From Actinobacillus genomosp. 1 (GTDB taxonomy: Bacteria; Pseudomonadota; Gammaproteobacteria; Enterobacterales; Pasteurellaceae), in assembly GCF_029774175.1 (NCBI RefSeq), contig NZ_CP103834.1, positions 1,721,001 to 1,785,000 of the forward strand: 64,000 bases of DNA, read 5' to 3'. Numbering within the stretch: position 1 is the stretch's first letter; each line of letters starts with the position of its first letter. The notes beneath the pieces are model-generated. The model was not told the origin of the DNA. It ran no database searches and saw only the letters and a program-made list of their open reading frames with translations. Shown piece by piece: positions 9,173 through 18,318 of the stretch. The translations under genes were made by a program, and so were the position numbers.

Positions 9173-9787
9173 CTATTTTGCTTCGGATTTCTGCTCTTTT
9201 TGAATCATATCTTCAGGAATAAAGGTTTTTTGTACTTTTTCCATATGCGGAAGATTATGTGCAATACCTTTGTGGCAATCGATACAAGTTTTACCCTGAT
9301 CTTGTGCCATAGCGTGCATTTGTTGCGCTACGGTTTTTTGTTGAGTGAAATCCATATCTTCAAAGTTATGACAGTTACGACACTCTTGCGAATCGTTAGC
9401 TTTCATACGCGCCCATTCACGCTCCGCCATTTCTAAACGATGCGCTTCAAATTTTTCTTTGGTATCCACTTTACCGGTAAAGTGTGCATACACTTCTTTT
9501 GAAGCGATAATTTTACGTTTCCATTTATCGATGAATTCATGCGGTACGTGACAGTCCGAACAAATCGCTTTCACACCGCTACGGTTTGAATAGTGGGCGG
9601 AAGCACGATATTCGGGTACAACGTCATTCATATGACAATCCGAACAGAATTGTTCGGTATTGGTATATTCCAAGCCTTTGTTAAAACCGCCCCAAGCTAA
9701 AATCCCTCCGATTGCGGAGATAAGGATTAATGCGCCTGCCGCCATTTTGCTAGGCGTACGGAACCAATTCCAAAATTTCTTAATCAT
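9173..9787 (-). CDS. napC: Membrane-anchored tetrahaem cytochrome c NapC
   Basis: This 204-residue quinol dehydrogenase passes electrons from the quinol pool to the periplasmic NapAB complex. A single N-terminal membrane anchor covers residues 15-34. Four CxxCH haem-binding motifs follow: CSDCH at residue 48, CSDCH at 76, CRNCH near 137 and CIDCH near 169, as in the NapC/NirT family. It is the last gene of napFDAGHBC, 11 bases after napB, and a terminator follows. Confidence 0.96.
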   Translation of the reverse strand: MIKKFWNWFRTPSKMAAGALILISAIGGILAWGGFNKGLEYTNTEQFCSDCHMNDVVPEYRASAHYSNRSGVKAICSDCHVPHEFIDKWKRKIIASKEVYAHFTGKVDTKEKFEAHRLEMAEREWARMKANDSQECRNCHNFEDMDFTQQKTVAQQMHAMAQDQGKTCIDCHKGIAHNLPHMEKVQKTFIPEDMIQKEQKSEAK

Positions 9788-9798
9788 TATGTTGCTCC

Positions 9799-10221
9799 TT
9801 ATTTACCTTGCGTTTGACGAATCGTTTCAAATTTGTTTTGAATAATCGGATTTACATCCGTTTGTTGTACGTGGCATTGTAAACAGAAGTAACGACGCGG
9901 AGAGGTACCTTCCGTCAATTTACCGTCGCGATCCATAAAATGCGTTTTAGGCACACGAGGCGCACCTGTTGTACTTGATACTTCCGGTGCATGGCAACCT
10001 AAACATTGGTTAGTATTTTTCGTCACTTGCAAACCGCGAATACTATGCGGTACAAGCGGCGGCTGATGAGGGAAAGTCGTCGGAATATTACCGACGTCTT
10101 TATGTGGATTCGTATAAGCCGGCGCCACATTTTCCGGTAATTTATCCAGCGATAAATTTTGTGTTTCCGCTACTGCAAAACCTGTAATTGCAGTAAGGAT
10201 AAGAGCGAGATATTTTCTCAT
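9799..10221 (-). CDS. napB: Periplasmic nitrate reductase dihaem cytochrome subunit NapB
   Basis: This 140-residue electron-transfer subunit donates electrons to the catalytic subunit NapA. Residues 1-18 form a signal peptide (MRKYLALILTAITGFAVA). Two haem motifs are present, CLGCH and CLQCH, with additional histidines that can act as distal haem ligands (TTFPHQPPLVPHSIRG). It lies between napH and napC in the same operon. Confidence 0.95.
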   Translation of the reverse strand: MRKYLALILTAITGFAVAETQNLSLDKLPENVAPAYTNPHKDVGNIPTTFPHQPPLVPHSIRGLQVTKNTNQCLGCHAPEVSSTTGAPRVPKTHFMDRDGKLTEGTSPRRYFCLQCHVQQTDVNPIIQNKFETIRQTQGK

Positions 10222-10239
10222 TTTGGTTCACTCCATGAT

Positions 10240-11133
10240 TTATACATTTTTTACTTCGATACTGCCTTGAAAACGTGTTCCAAAGGCAAAAACATTTTCC
10301 GGACAAACATCTATACAGCGTCCGCAGCTAATACAATCTTTTGAAAGCACTATCGTACTGTCTTCCGGTTTGCCGTGTAGCGGCACTCTCAGTACTTGCG
10401 GCTCAGGACACACGTTATAACAGTCCATACAGCGGTCACAATGCGCACGATCTACCACATTGACTTTGATAATACTTTTTGCGCCAATCAGTGCATAAGT
10501 TGCGCCAATCGGACAAAGATGCCCGCACCAACCGTGCTCTACGATAAGTAAGTCGAATAAGAAGACCACTGCGACTAACCAAAGTGTTGCGCCCAATCCG
10601 AAGACAAAGACACGACCGAGAGCCGCCACCGGGTTAATCCATTCCCACAATAATGTCCCGGAGATCGCACTACCGACCAGAATCATTGCCAAAATCGCAT
10701 AACGTAAGTTACGCGGAATTTTAGCACTTTGACGAATACCGAGTTTTCTACGTAACCAAGCGGCTGTATCCGTAACCATATTCATAGGGCAAACCCAGCC
10801 GCAGAACGCTTTACTTGCCACTACCGCATAAAATGCCACAACAATTAGCGCACCTAAAATCGTTGTCCATTCCGGTAAATAGCCTGTTGCAAGACTTTCC
10901 GCCGTAATGAGCGGATCGCTCATCGGGATCACGTCAAACAACATACTACCGCTGTAATTGCCTTTTAAAATCCAAATATTCCAAAACGGCCCGCTTAAAA
11001 ACATTAGGATAATACTTAATTGGCTAATACGGCGTAAGATTAAAAATCGGTACGCTCTCCACCAACCTAATTTTTGTCGAGCCTCTAAACCGGCGTCTTG
11101 CGGTTTATTCGGGGTAAATTTTATCTCAGCCAT
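10240..11133 (-). CDS. napH: Quinol dehydrogenase membrane component NapH
   Basis: This 297-residue inner-membrane protein works with NapG as a second quinol-oxidising route to NapAB. It has about four transmembrane helices (residues about 30-50, 75-100, 145-170 and 180-200) with the cytoplasmic motifs CGWVCPMN and CGHLCPIGA, then two C-terminal ferredoxin clusters, CDRCMDCYNVCP and CISCGRCIDVCP. Its ATG overlaps the napG stop codon (TAATG), which indicates translational coupling. Confidence 0.95.
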   Translation of the reverse strand: MAEIKFTPNKPQDAGLEARQKLGWWRAYRFLILRRISQLSIILMFLSGPFWNIWILKGNYSGSMLFDVIPMSDPLITAESLATGYLPEWTTILGALIVVAFYAVVASKAFCGWVCPMNMVTDTAAWLRRKLGIRQSAKIPRNLRYAILAMILVGSAISGTLLWEWINPVAALGRVFVFGLGATLWLVAVVFLFDLLIVEHGWCGHLCPIGATYALIGAKSIIKVNVVDRAHCDRCMDCYNVCPEPQVLRVPLHGKPEDSTIVLSKDCISCGRCIDVCPENVFAFGTRFQGSIEVKNV

Positions 11134-12038
11134 TATTTAACCCCCTTAATATTTAAATCTAAGTTAGGGAAATGTTCCGCTTCAGGTACAGTGGTCGAAC
11201 TCGGTACATAGTCGTAAGTCGCCCGATTCGGCGTAGCTACTTTTTGGTTCGGCTGTACTTTCATAAATTGATAAGTCGGCTCGTTCATTCCTTCCGGTAC
11301 ACGGGCATCCATTGCCGGACGTAAACCGTCCGGATGCTGTTCGTCCAACAAGGCTTTACCGGCATTTTGTTTTTCTTGCCAGCCTAAACGATAGTGACGT
11401 CCCAACATACCTTTAGCTAAGTCCATCGGTAATACTTTAATCGCCGCTTCTTCCAATACGCACGATTGTTCGCATTTACCGCAACCGGTACAAGCATCGG
11501 AATGGACGGTCGGGATTAGCTTCGCATGAATATGCGTACGGGTATTAGGTACTTCTTCCAGCGTAATCGCCTTATCAATCAGCGGACATACCCGATAACA
11601 TACGTCACAACGTAAACCTTGCCAGTTCAAACAAGTCTCATGGTCGAGTAATACCGCCAATCCCATACGAGCATCGTTAATATCGGTCAATTCCTCGCTT
11701 AACGCACCGCTAGGGCAAGCATTCATACAAGGAATATCCACGCACATTTCACAAGGTTTGTCTCGTGCAATAAAATACGGCGTACCGGCTTCCATCGGCG
11801 AAAGTAAACTTGCCAAATGCAACATATCGTACGGACAGGCTTGTACACATTGTCCGCAACGCGTACAAGAGGCTAAGAAATCCTTTTCCGGTAATGCACC
11901 CGGTGGTCGTAAAGCAACGCCTTCTTTGGCATTTGCTTGGTGTTGTTGTAACCCTAAAATTACACCGACACCACAAATACCGGCTGCGGTTCTGGTCGCA
12001 TTTTTCAAAAATTGGCGACGATTCGGGTCAAGTTTCAT
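11133..12038 (-). CDS. napG: Periplasmic ferredoxin-type protein NapG
   Basis: This 301-residue iron-sulfur protein passes electrons between NapH and the periplasmic reductase. The N-terminus has a twin-arginine signal (NRRQFLKNA, residues 6-14, followed by a hydrophobic segment). Four cluster motifs follow: CTRCGQCVQACP, CEMCVDIPCMNACP, CLNWQGLRCDVCYRVCP and CTGCGKCEQSC. It is separated from napA by 154 bases containing a large palindromic element, unlike the tight spacing elsewhere in the operon. Confidence 0.95.
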   Translation of the reverse strand: MKLDPNRRQFLKNATRTAAGICGVGVILGLQQHQANAKEGVALRPPGALPEKDFLASCTRCGQCVQACPYDMLHLASLLSPMEAGTPYFIARDKPCEMCVDIPCMNACPSGALSEELTDINDARMGLAVLLDHETCLNWQGLRCDVCYRVCPLIDKAITLEEVPNTRTHIHAKLIPTVHSDACTGCGKCEQSCVLEEAAIKVLPMDLAKGMLGRHYRLGWQEKQNAGKALLDEQHPDGLRPAMDARVPEGMNEPTYQFMKVQPNQKVATPNRATYDYVPSSTTVPEAEHFPNLDLNIKGVK

Positions 12039-12091
12039 AGTAGTATCCTTTTTATAAGCGGTTGAAATTTACACAATTTTCCACTTATCTT

Positions 12092-12190
12092 ATCCCCCTC
12101 TTTAGTAAAGAGGGGTTAGGGGAGATTTGTACGATATTGAAGATCCTTAAAAATCTCCCCCAGCCCCTCTTTTTCAAAGAGGGGGGCTAT
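12092..12190. repeat. Palindromic element between napA and napG
   Basis: A nearly perfect inverted repeat of about 36-base arms flanks a loop of about 22 bases. Each arm contains its own small hairpin, CCCCTCTTT-AGTA-AAGAGGGG on the left and CCCCTCTTT-TTC-AAAGAGGGG on the right, joined by GGGGAGATTT/AAATCTCCCC. It lies directly after the napA stop codon, inside the nap operon. It has no coding capacity and may attenuate transcription or protect the upstream mRNA. Confidence 0.75.
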
Positions 12191-12192
12191 AA

Positions 12193-14676
12193 TTACGCCT
12201 TAACCACTTTAACCGCACATTTTTTGTAGTCGGTCTCACCTGAAATCGGGTCGGTTGCATCTAACACTAATTTATTTGCCAACTGTCCCGCATCGAAGAA
12301 GGTGGTATAAATTAGACCTTTCGGACATTTGTTGCGACCGCGCGTATCTAAGTGAGTAATCATTTCGCCGCGACGAGTAATTAATTTCACTTTATCACCG
12401 TGACGTAAGCCGCGAGCTTTAGCATCGTCCGGATGCATCCAACAAAGGTTGTTCGGGAACGAACGGTGTAATTCCGGTACGCGACGCGTCATAGTACCGG
12501 TATGCCAATGTTCAAGCACACGACCGGTACATAACCATAAATCGTACTCTTCATCCGGACTTTCCGCAGGCTCTTCGTAAGGTACGCCTAAGATAATCGC
12601 TTTTTTATCCGGATAGCCGTAGAACGATACGCCTTCACCCGCTTTGACATACGGGTCGAAGCCTTCACGATAACGCCATAAGGTTTCTTTACCGTCCACT
12701 ACCGGCCAACGTAAGCCGCGCACTTGGTGGTAAGTATCGAAGTCGGCTAAGTCATGTCCGTGACCGCGACCGAATGCCGCATATTCTTCAAATAAACCTT
12801 TTTGTAGGTAGTAACCGAAATGTTCCGCTTCATCATTGATATAACCCGGTACGTTATTCGGCGTATCGAATTTATCCACTGCGCCGTTTTTATAGAGTAC
12901 TTCGTAAAGGGTTTTGCCACGATATTCCGGCATTTGTGCAAGTAATGCTTCATCCCATACCTCATCGGTTTTGAAGTATTTAGAGAATTCAACAATTTGC
13001 CATAAGTCTGAACGAGATTCACCCGGACCTTTTACTTGCTGACGCCAGAATTGGGTACGACGTTCCGCATTACCGTAAGCCCCTTCTTTTTCCACCCACA
13101 TACAAGTCGGAAGAATTAAGTCCGCAGCTACCGCAGAAACAGAAGGATATGGATCGGAAACCACGATAAAGTTTTCCGGATTACGCCAACCTGGGAAGAT
13201 CTCTTCATTAATATTCGGACCGCCTTGCATATTGTTGGTACAAAGCTGCCATAAGAAATTAAGTTTACCGTCTTTTAACATACGGCTTTGCATAACCGCA
13301 GGATACCCCGGCACGGTCGGAATCGTACCTTTCGGTAATTTCCACGCTTTTTCTACAATTTCAACGTGTTTCGGATTGGTTACCACCATGTCCGCCGGTA
13401 AACGGTGTACGAAAGTACCGACTTCACGCGCCGTACCGCAAGCTGACGGCTGACCGGTTAATGAGAACGGACCGCAACCCGGCGTTGAGATTTTACCGGT
13501 AAGCAAGTGTACGTTATAAACCATGTGGTTTACCCATACGCCGCGTACGTGCTGGTTAAAGCCCATTGTCCAGAAAGATACTAACGTTTGTTTCGGATCC
13601 GCATACATTTTCGCCAGCGTTTCCAATTGATCTTTCGGTACACCGGAAATTTCGTGCGCTTTTTCTAATGTATAAGGCTCAACGATTTTCTTAAATTCTT
13701 CGAAATCGGAATCATACATTTTGCCGGCGGTTTTCGCATTTTTCGCTGCTTTTTGGCGAGGATGATCCGGACGTAAACCGTAACCGATATCCGTTTCACC
13801 ACGTTTAAATTTGGTATGTTTATTAACGAAATCCCAGTTTACTTTATCGTTTTGGATAATGTAGTTGGCGATATAGTTAAGAATTGCTAAATCCGAATGC
13901 GGTTTAAAGATAATCGGGGTATCCGCCAATTCAAACGAACGGTGTTCAAATGTGGACATTACCACCACTTTCACTTTATCGTCCGATAAGCGGCGGTCGG
14001 AAATGCGGCTCCATAAAATCGGGTGCATTTCCGCCATATTCGAACCCCAAAGCACGAACGCGTCGGTTTTCTCAATATCGTTATAACAACCCATAGGTTC
14101 ATCCATACCGAAAGTACGCATAAACGCTACCGCCGCAGACGCCATACAGTGGCGTGCATTCGGGTCGATGGTGTTAGAACGTAAACCGCCTTTCCAAAGT
14201 TTTACTTTCGCATAACCTTCGAAAATAGTTGTTTGACCTGATGAGAACATACCAACCGAATTCGGTTCTTTTTTCTTAAGAATATCTTTTACTTTCTCCG
14301 CCATAATCGTGAAAGCTTGATCCCAAGAAACCGGTGTAAAGTCGCCTTCTTTATGGAATTTACCGTCTTTCATACGTAATAAAGGCGTTTGTATACGGTC
14401 TGCGCCGTACATAATTTTTGATAAGAAGTAACCTTTAATACAGTTTAAACCACGATTTACTTCCGCATCCGGGTCACCTTGGGTCGCAACCACACGACCG
14501 TCTTTGGTACCGACAAGTACGCTACAACCCGTACCGCAGAAACGGCATGGAGCTTTATCCCATCTAATACCGTCATCAGCAGCATAAACATTTTTTACAG
14601 GAATGGTCATTCCTGCCGCAGCAGCCGCAGCCATCGCCGCATTTGCTTTCATAAAATCTCTACGATTGAGTTCCAT
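12193..14676 (-). CDS. napA: Periplasmic nitrate reductase catalytic subunit NapA
   Basis: This 827-residue molybdoenzyme reduces nitrate to nitrite in the periplasm. A twin-arginine signal begins the protein (NRRDFMKAN, residues 4-12, then an alanine-rich stretch). The [4Fe-4S] cluster is bound by Cys45, Cys48, Cys52 and Cys80 (CRFCGTGC, then NCIKGYF). The molybdenum-ligating cysteine is that of NARHCMASAA near residue 150. The C-terminal region GRVLEHWHTGTMTRRVPELH belongs to the dinucleotide-binding domain. A longer frame reaches 14718, but the ATG at 14676 matches the family start and the twin-arginine position. Confidence 0.98.
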   Translation of the reverse strand: MELNRRDFMKANAAMAAAAAAGMTIPVKNVYAADDGIRWDKAPCRFCGTGCSVLVGTKDGRVVATQGDPDAEVNRGLNCIKGYFLSKIMYGADRIQTPLLRMKDGKFHKEGDFTPVSWDQAFTIMAEKVKDILKKKEPNSVGMFSSGQTTIFEGYAKVKLWKGGLRSNTIDPNARHCMASAAVAFMRTFGMDEPMGCYNDIEKTDAFVLWGSNMAEMHPILWSRISDRRLSDDKVKVVVMSTFEHRSFELADTPIIFKPHSDLAILNYIANYIIQNDKVNWDFVNKHTKFKRGETDIGYGLRPDHPRQKAAKNAKTAGKMYDSDFEEFKKIVEPYTLEKAHEISGVPKDQLETLAKMYADPKQTLVSFWTMGFNQHVRGVWVNHMVYNVHLLTGKISTPGCGPFSLTGQPSACGTAREVGTFVHRLPADMVVTNPKHVEIVEKAWKLPKGTIPTVPGYPAVMQSRMLKDGKLNFLWQLCTNNMQGGPNINEEIFPGWRNPENFIVVSDPYPSVSAVAADLILPTCMWVEKEGAYGNAERRTQFWRQQVKGPGESRSDLWQIVEFSKYFKTDEVWDEALLAQMPEYRGKTLYEVLYKNGAVDKFDTPNNVPGYINDEAEHFGYYLQKGLFEEYAAFGRGHGHDLADFDTYHQVRGLRWPVVDGKETLWRYREGFDPYVKAGEGVSFYGYPDKKAIILGVPYEEPAESPDEEYDLWLCTGRVLEHWHTGTMTRRVPELHRSFPNNLCWMHPDDAKARGLRHGDKVKLITRRGEMITHLDTRGRNKCPKGLIYTTFFDAGQLANKLVLDATDPISGETDYKKCAVKVVKA

Positions 14677-14707
14677 AATGTTTCCCACTTTTATAAAAAA
14701 ATTAAAA

Positions 14708-14977
14708 CTATTGTTCATCTAGGTAATTGGAAATTAACGATACGACAATAACACCGTTAATATCTTTTACCTGATCGATTAAATCGGCGAGTGCAAGTTG
14801 TCTGTCACTTTCAAGTGTTACAACCAATTTGCCTTCTTCGGCTTTTTCACCGTGAATTTCTGCAAGCGGAATTGCGAGAATATCCGCTTTCACTTGCGCT
14901 AATTTTGCCGGCTTGGCTTGCACGACAAGGCTGCACACATACCAGTTTTTAGCTTCGTTTAAATTTTCCGTACTCAT
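14708..14977 (-). CDS. napD: NapA-specific chaperone NapD
   Basis: This 89-residue cytoplasmic chaperone binds the NapA twin-arginine signal and delays export until the cofactor is inserted. The ferredoxin-like fold of the family is suggested by WYVCSLVVQAKPAKLAQVK and the GKLVVTLESDRQLALADLID segment. It lies two bases after napF and 31 bases before napA. Confidence 0.92.
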   Translation of the reverse strand: MSTENLNEAKNWYVCSLVVQAKPAKLAQVKADILAIPLAEIHGEKAEEGKLVVTLESDRQLALADLIDQVKDINGVIVVSLISNYLDEQ

Positions 14978-14979
14978 TA

Positions 14980-15510
14980 CTAAAATTCATTCCTTAAAAT
15001 TGATATTGCGGAAGTAGGACAAACCGAGAGGCAAGCTCCGCAACCGTTACAAGCGGTCAAATCCAGTTGTAAAGTTGCAATACCGCCTAATGCCGGGCGA
15101 AAACGAATTGCTCTGCTTTCACAGCTGTCTCCACAACTTCTACACTCAACTCGTTGTTTTAATAAACAGTTTTCTTTAATTTCAATCTTATGTCGCCAAG
15201 CCTCTTGCGTTGTAGCGATAAACACATCAGACTCACAACTTTTCACGCAAGCTTCACAAAAAGTACATTCGCCACGGCTAAAGTCGATCTCGGGATAACC
15301 GCCCGCACCTTTCACGATAATTTGCGTTTCACAAGCGGATATACAGTTATCGCAAGCGGTACATTTTTCATAAAAACTTGCAAGATTTGTCCAAGGCGGG
15401 CGAATCGCATGATGTCCTTGTTGCTTGACCTGCTCAGTTTGTAACGCATTTAAAAAATGACCGCGTAAAAAACTACGTCGAGGCAAAGATTGTTGGCTGA
15501 AATCGGACAA
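14980..15510 (-). CDS. napF: Ferredoxin-type protein NapF, TTG start
   Basis: This 176-residue cytoplasmic iron-sulfur protein interacts with NapA before export. Cluster motifs in order are CTACDNCISACE, CTFCEACVKSCE, a cysteine-rich CRSCGDSCES and CNGCGACLSVCP. The N-terminus PRRSFLRGHFL resembles a twin-arginine motif, but NapF proteins are cytoplasmic. The start appears to be TTG at 15508-15510, preceded by TAGGTGTG, and gives 176 residues, the length I recall for H. influenzae NapF. It is the first gene of napFDAGHBC. Confidence 0.9.
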   Translation of the reverse strand: MSDFSQQSLPRRSFLRGHFLNALQTEQVKQQGHHAIRPPWTNLASFYEKCTACDNCISACETQIIVKGAGGYPEIDFSRGECTFCEACVKSCESDVFIATTQEAWRHKIEIKENCLLKQRVECRSCGDSCESRAIRFRPALGGIATLQLDLTACNGCGACLSVCPTSAISILRNEF

Positions 15511-15613
15511 AACACACCTACGGCAAATAAAACTAAATGATGAATATTATCGACTTTTACTGATCCGCTTTCATCACTCCAAGGAGGTATTTGCCTGATA
15601 ACTAAAGGAAAGA

Positions 15614-15627
15614 TTGATTATTATCAA
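15614..15627. promoter_or_regulatory. FNR box upstream of the nap operon
   Basis: TTGATTATTATCAA matches the FNR consensus TTGAT-N4-ATCAA exactly. It lies in the 198-base divergent region between napF and the flavodoxin-fold gene and could act on either. Anaerobic control of nap by FNR is established in enteric bacteria and Haemophilus. An imperfect inverted repeat, TCACTCC-AA-GGAGGTA, at 15574-15589 might be a NarP-type site, but this is weak. Confidence 0.85.
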
Positions 15628-15708
15628 AGAATAATTAAGGGAAGTTTTGTATGTAAAGACTGATTTCGGCGATAATTAAGAACCGTTATTATTTAGCTGA
15701 GAAATACG

Positions 15709-16284
15709 ATGAATCATCTGATTATTTACGCCCATCCGAACCCGCAAAGTTTTAACCGTGCGCTACTAACACAAACCGTTCAAGCAAGCCAAAATCATCA
15801 AGTTATCGTACGAGATTTATATCAATTAAATTTTGATCCCAATTTAGCTTGGCAAGAATTTCAAGACAGCCTCACCGGTATATATGCAAACCAAGTCCAA
15901 ACAGAACATCAATATTGGCAACAAGCCGATGTCATTACCTTAATTTATCCGCTTTGGTGGATGGGTTTTCCGGCAATTTTAAAAGGCTACTTAGATCGTG
16001 TACTTACCTATGGTTTTGCCTATACCAACGGCGAAACCGAAAGTATCGGTTTATTAAAAGGTAAAAAAATGCAACAGTTTGTCACCATGGGTAACAACAA
16101 TCAGAAATATGCAGACAAAGGTTTCTTAAAATCGCTTGATGATACGCTCGGCAACGGATTATTTAGCTTCTGTGGGATCGAAAATGTGCAAATGCACTAT
16201 TTTGGTGATATCGGTTTAAAACAAACCGATTATGCCGCCATTTTGCAACAAGTTGAGCAAAATTGCAGAGAAATGTTGAAATAA
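15709..16284 (+). CDS. Flavodoxin-fold NAD(P)H:quinone oxidoreductase family protein
   Basis: This 191-residue protein belongs to the Flavodoxin_2 family of FMN/FAD-dependent NAD(P)H oxidoreductases, which includes the KefF and YwrO types. Visible features are the N-terminal beta-strand and phosphate loop LIIYAHPNPQSFNRAL, the central TLIYPLWWMGFPAILKGYLDRVLTYGFAY and the FVTMGNNNQKY segment. The real substrate is unknown. No kefB/C gene is adjacent. It starts divergently from nap, so the shared FNR box could influence it. Confidence 0.8.
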   Translation: MNHLIIYAHPNPQSFNRALLTQTVQASQNHQVIVRDLYQLNFDPNLAWQEFQDSLTGIYANQVQTEHQYWQQADVITLIYPLWWMGFPAILKGYLDRVLTYGFAYTNGETESIGLLKGKKMQQFVTMGNNNQKYADKGFLKSLDDTLGNGLFSFCGIENVQMHYFGDIGLKQTDYAAILQQVEQNCREMLK

Positions 16285-16294
16285 CACAAAATAA

Positions 16295-16348
16295 AAGCGG
16301 TTGATTTTAATAGGAAATTTGTAAATCTTTCCTCAAAATCAACCGCTT
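16295..16348. terminator. Bidirectional terminator built from two inverted uptake signals
   Basis: AAGCGGTTGATTTT (16295-16308) pairs perfectly with AAAATCAACCGCTT (16335-16348) between two convergent genes. The arms are Apl-type uptake-signal sequences in opposite orientation. Confidence 0.8.
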
Positions 16349-16364
16349 GTTTAAGCTAAATAGA

Positions 16365-17645
16365 TTAGTTACCCGCTAACAAATATTCACGTAATTTTGC
16401 GAAATCTGCCGGCATGGTGTCGGATAACAGTTCCATTTTGTTATGCTTATCCAATGCTTCCGGTAACGGTAATTCAATGTTAAGAATACGTTCTACGCTT
16501 TCTTTGAATTTCGCCGGGTGAGCGGTGCAGAGGAAAATACCGGTTTCACCTGCTTGAAGCTGATCTTTTAACACTTGGTAAGCGATTGCACCATGCGGTT
16601 CACATAAATAACCTTCCGCATATTGTGCTTTTAATGCCGCTTCGGTTTCCGCATCATTTAAGGCTGCTGAACCTAAATCGCTTAACGCCCAACCATTGCG
16701 TTTAAATAATTCTTCCACTCGTGGCCAGTTGTTCGGACGGCTTACGTCCATTGCGTTTGAAAGCGTTGCAACCGTTGCATTCGGTTCCCATTTGCCTGAT
16801 TTTAAATAACGTGGCACGGTGTCATTCGCATTGGTTGAAGCGATAAAACGTTTGATTGGTAAACCTAGCGTTTTTGCGATTAAACCAGCGGTTAAGTTAC
16901 CGAAGTTACCGCTTGGTACTGAAACCACGACGTCAGCACGTTTTGCTTTCGGTAATTGCGCTACCGCTTCAAAGTAATAACAAACTTGTGCTAATAAACG
17001 GCTGATATTGATTGAGTTTGCTGAGTTTAAGCCGATCGCTTGACGTAATTCTGCATCGTCAAACGCTTGTTTTACTAACGCTTGGCAAGCGTCAAAGTCC
17101 GATTCAATCGCAACGGTACGAATGTTGCCGCCTAAAGTACAGAATAATTTTTCTTGTAACGGGCTGATTTTGCCTTTCGGGTAAAGGATCACCACATTGA
17201 TATTTTCTAAGCCGTAGAATGCATGTGCAACCGCCGCACCGGTATCGCCTGAAGTTGCGGTTAAAATGGTAATTTTGCCGTTACCACGCACGCTTGCCAG
17301 TGCTTGTGCCATAAAACGACCACCGAAGTCTTTAAACGCTAATGTCGGGCCGTGGAACAGCTCAAGTGCGTAAATGTCGTCATTTACTTTTGCTAATGGT
17401 GCCGGGAAGGTAAACGCATTTTTTACCATCGCATTTACCGTTTCTTGCGGAAGTTCGTCACCAATCAATGCCGCAAGAATTTTCTGGCTACGCTCAACTA
17501 AAGGTAAATCCAGTAAAGCATCAATATCGTCAAATTTCGGCAACACTTCAGGGAAAAATAAGCCCTGATCTTTACCTAAACCTTGGCGCACGCCTTGTGC
17601 GAAATTCACTTGTTCTTCGGGGTGTTTGATGTTGTATAAGTTCAT
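16365..17645 (-). CDS. thrC: Threonine synthase
   Basis: This 426-residue PLP enzyme converts O-phosphohomoserine to threonine. The PLP-binding lysine lies in TLAFKDFGGRF near residue 106, the conserved ILTATSGDTGAAVAHAF follows, and the phosphate-binding glycine loop is SVPSGNFGNLTAG. The N-terminus MNLYNIKHPEEQVNFAQ is that of the bacterial type. AAGGAC precedes the start. It stands alone, without thrA or thrB beside it in this window, unlike the enteric thrABC operon. Confidence 0.96.
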   Translation of the reverse strand: MNLYNIKHPEEQVNFAQGVRQGLGKDQGLFFPEVLPKFDDIDALLDLPLVERSQKILAALIGDELPQETVNAMVKNAFTFPAPLAKVNDDIYALELFHGPTLAFKDFGGRFMAQALASVRGNGKITILTATSGDTGAAVAHAFYGLENINVVILYPKGKISPLQEKLFCTLGGNIRTVAIESDFDACQALVKQAFDDAELRQAIGLNSANSINISRLLAQVCYYFEAVAQLPKAKRADVVVSVPSGNFGNLTAGLIAKTLGLPIKRFIASTNANDTVPRYLKSGKWEPNATVATLSNAMDVSRPNNWPRVEELFKRNGWALSDLGSAALNDAETEAALKAQYAEGYLCEPHGAIAYQVLKDQLQAGETGIFLCTAHPAKFKESVERILNIELPLPEALDKHNKMELLSDTMPADFAKLREYLLAGN

Positions 17646-17777
17646 TAGGAAAAGTCCTTTATTATTAAATATTAAGAGTGATTTATCAGATTCTAGCTAT
17701 TATCATTCGTTAGTCAATGCAAAAGGCATAAATAAGCGGTATTATTTGCGCAAATTTTTACAAAAAGGAAACCCACT

Positions 17778-18236
17778 ATGAAAACAACAATTCGAAAAAT
17801 ATCTGCTCAGAAGCATATCGCTTTAGTTGCGCATGACAGTTGCAAGCAAAGCCTGATCCAATGGACGCTACAGCATAAAGCCGTTTTGGCTCCGCATACC
17901 TTATATGCAACAGGTACAACCGGACATCTATTAGCCCGTGAAAGCGGTTTAACTATCCAAGCGTTATTAAGCGGTCCGATGGGCGGCGACCAGCAATTAG
18001 GCGGGCTGATTGCGGAGAAAAAAATCGATATGCTGATTTTCTTTTGGGATCCGATGAATGCTGCGCCGCACGATCCGGACGTAAAGGCGTTAATGCGTAT
18101 TGCAACGGTTTGGAACATTCCGGTGGCAATTAACGAAACCAGTGCCAATTTCTTACTTAACGCCTCACTGTTTAACCACGAAATTAATATTAATGTGCCG
18201 GATTATGAGGGCTATCTTGCCGAGCGTTTAGGCTAA
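17778..18236 (+). CDS. mgsA: Methylglyoxal synthase
   Basis: This 152-residue cytoplasmic enzyme converts dihydroxyacetone phosphate to methylglyoxal, a glycolytic overflow bypass. The active-site region SGPMGGDQQLGGLIAE carries the conserved catalytic aspartate, and ATGTTGHLL binds phosphate. FFWDPMNAAPHDPDVKALMR is a family signature. AAAGGAAAC precedes the ATG. The neighbour yccS is also near mgsA in E. coli. Confidence 0.96.
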   Translation: MKTTIRKISAQKHIALVAHDSCKQSLIQWTLQHKAVLAPHTLYATGTTGHLLARESGLTIQALLSGPMGGDQQLGGLIAEKKIDMLIFFWDPMNAAPHDPDVKALMRIATVWNIPVAINETSANFLLNASLFNHEININVPDYEGYLAERLG

Positions 18237-18258
18237 ACCGTTCGCTTTTCTCTTGTTT

Positions 18259-18312
18259 AAGCGGTCGAATTTGCTTTAAAATTTGTAAAATCTCAGCCGA
18301 ATTCGACCACTT
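18259..18312 (+). terminator. Hairpin between mgsA and yccS
   Basis: AAGCGGTCGAATT (18259-18271) pairs with AATTCGACCACTT (18300-18312) with one mismatch. It is another inverted pair of uptake-signal-like sequences, ending just before the yccS start, and is a probable mgsA terminator. Confidence 0.6.
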
Positions 18313-18318
18313 CCTATC

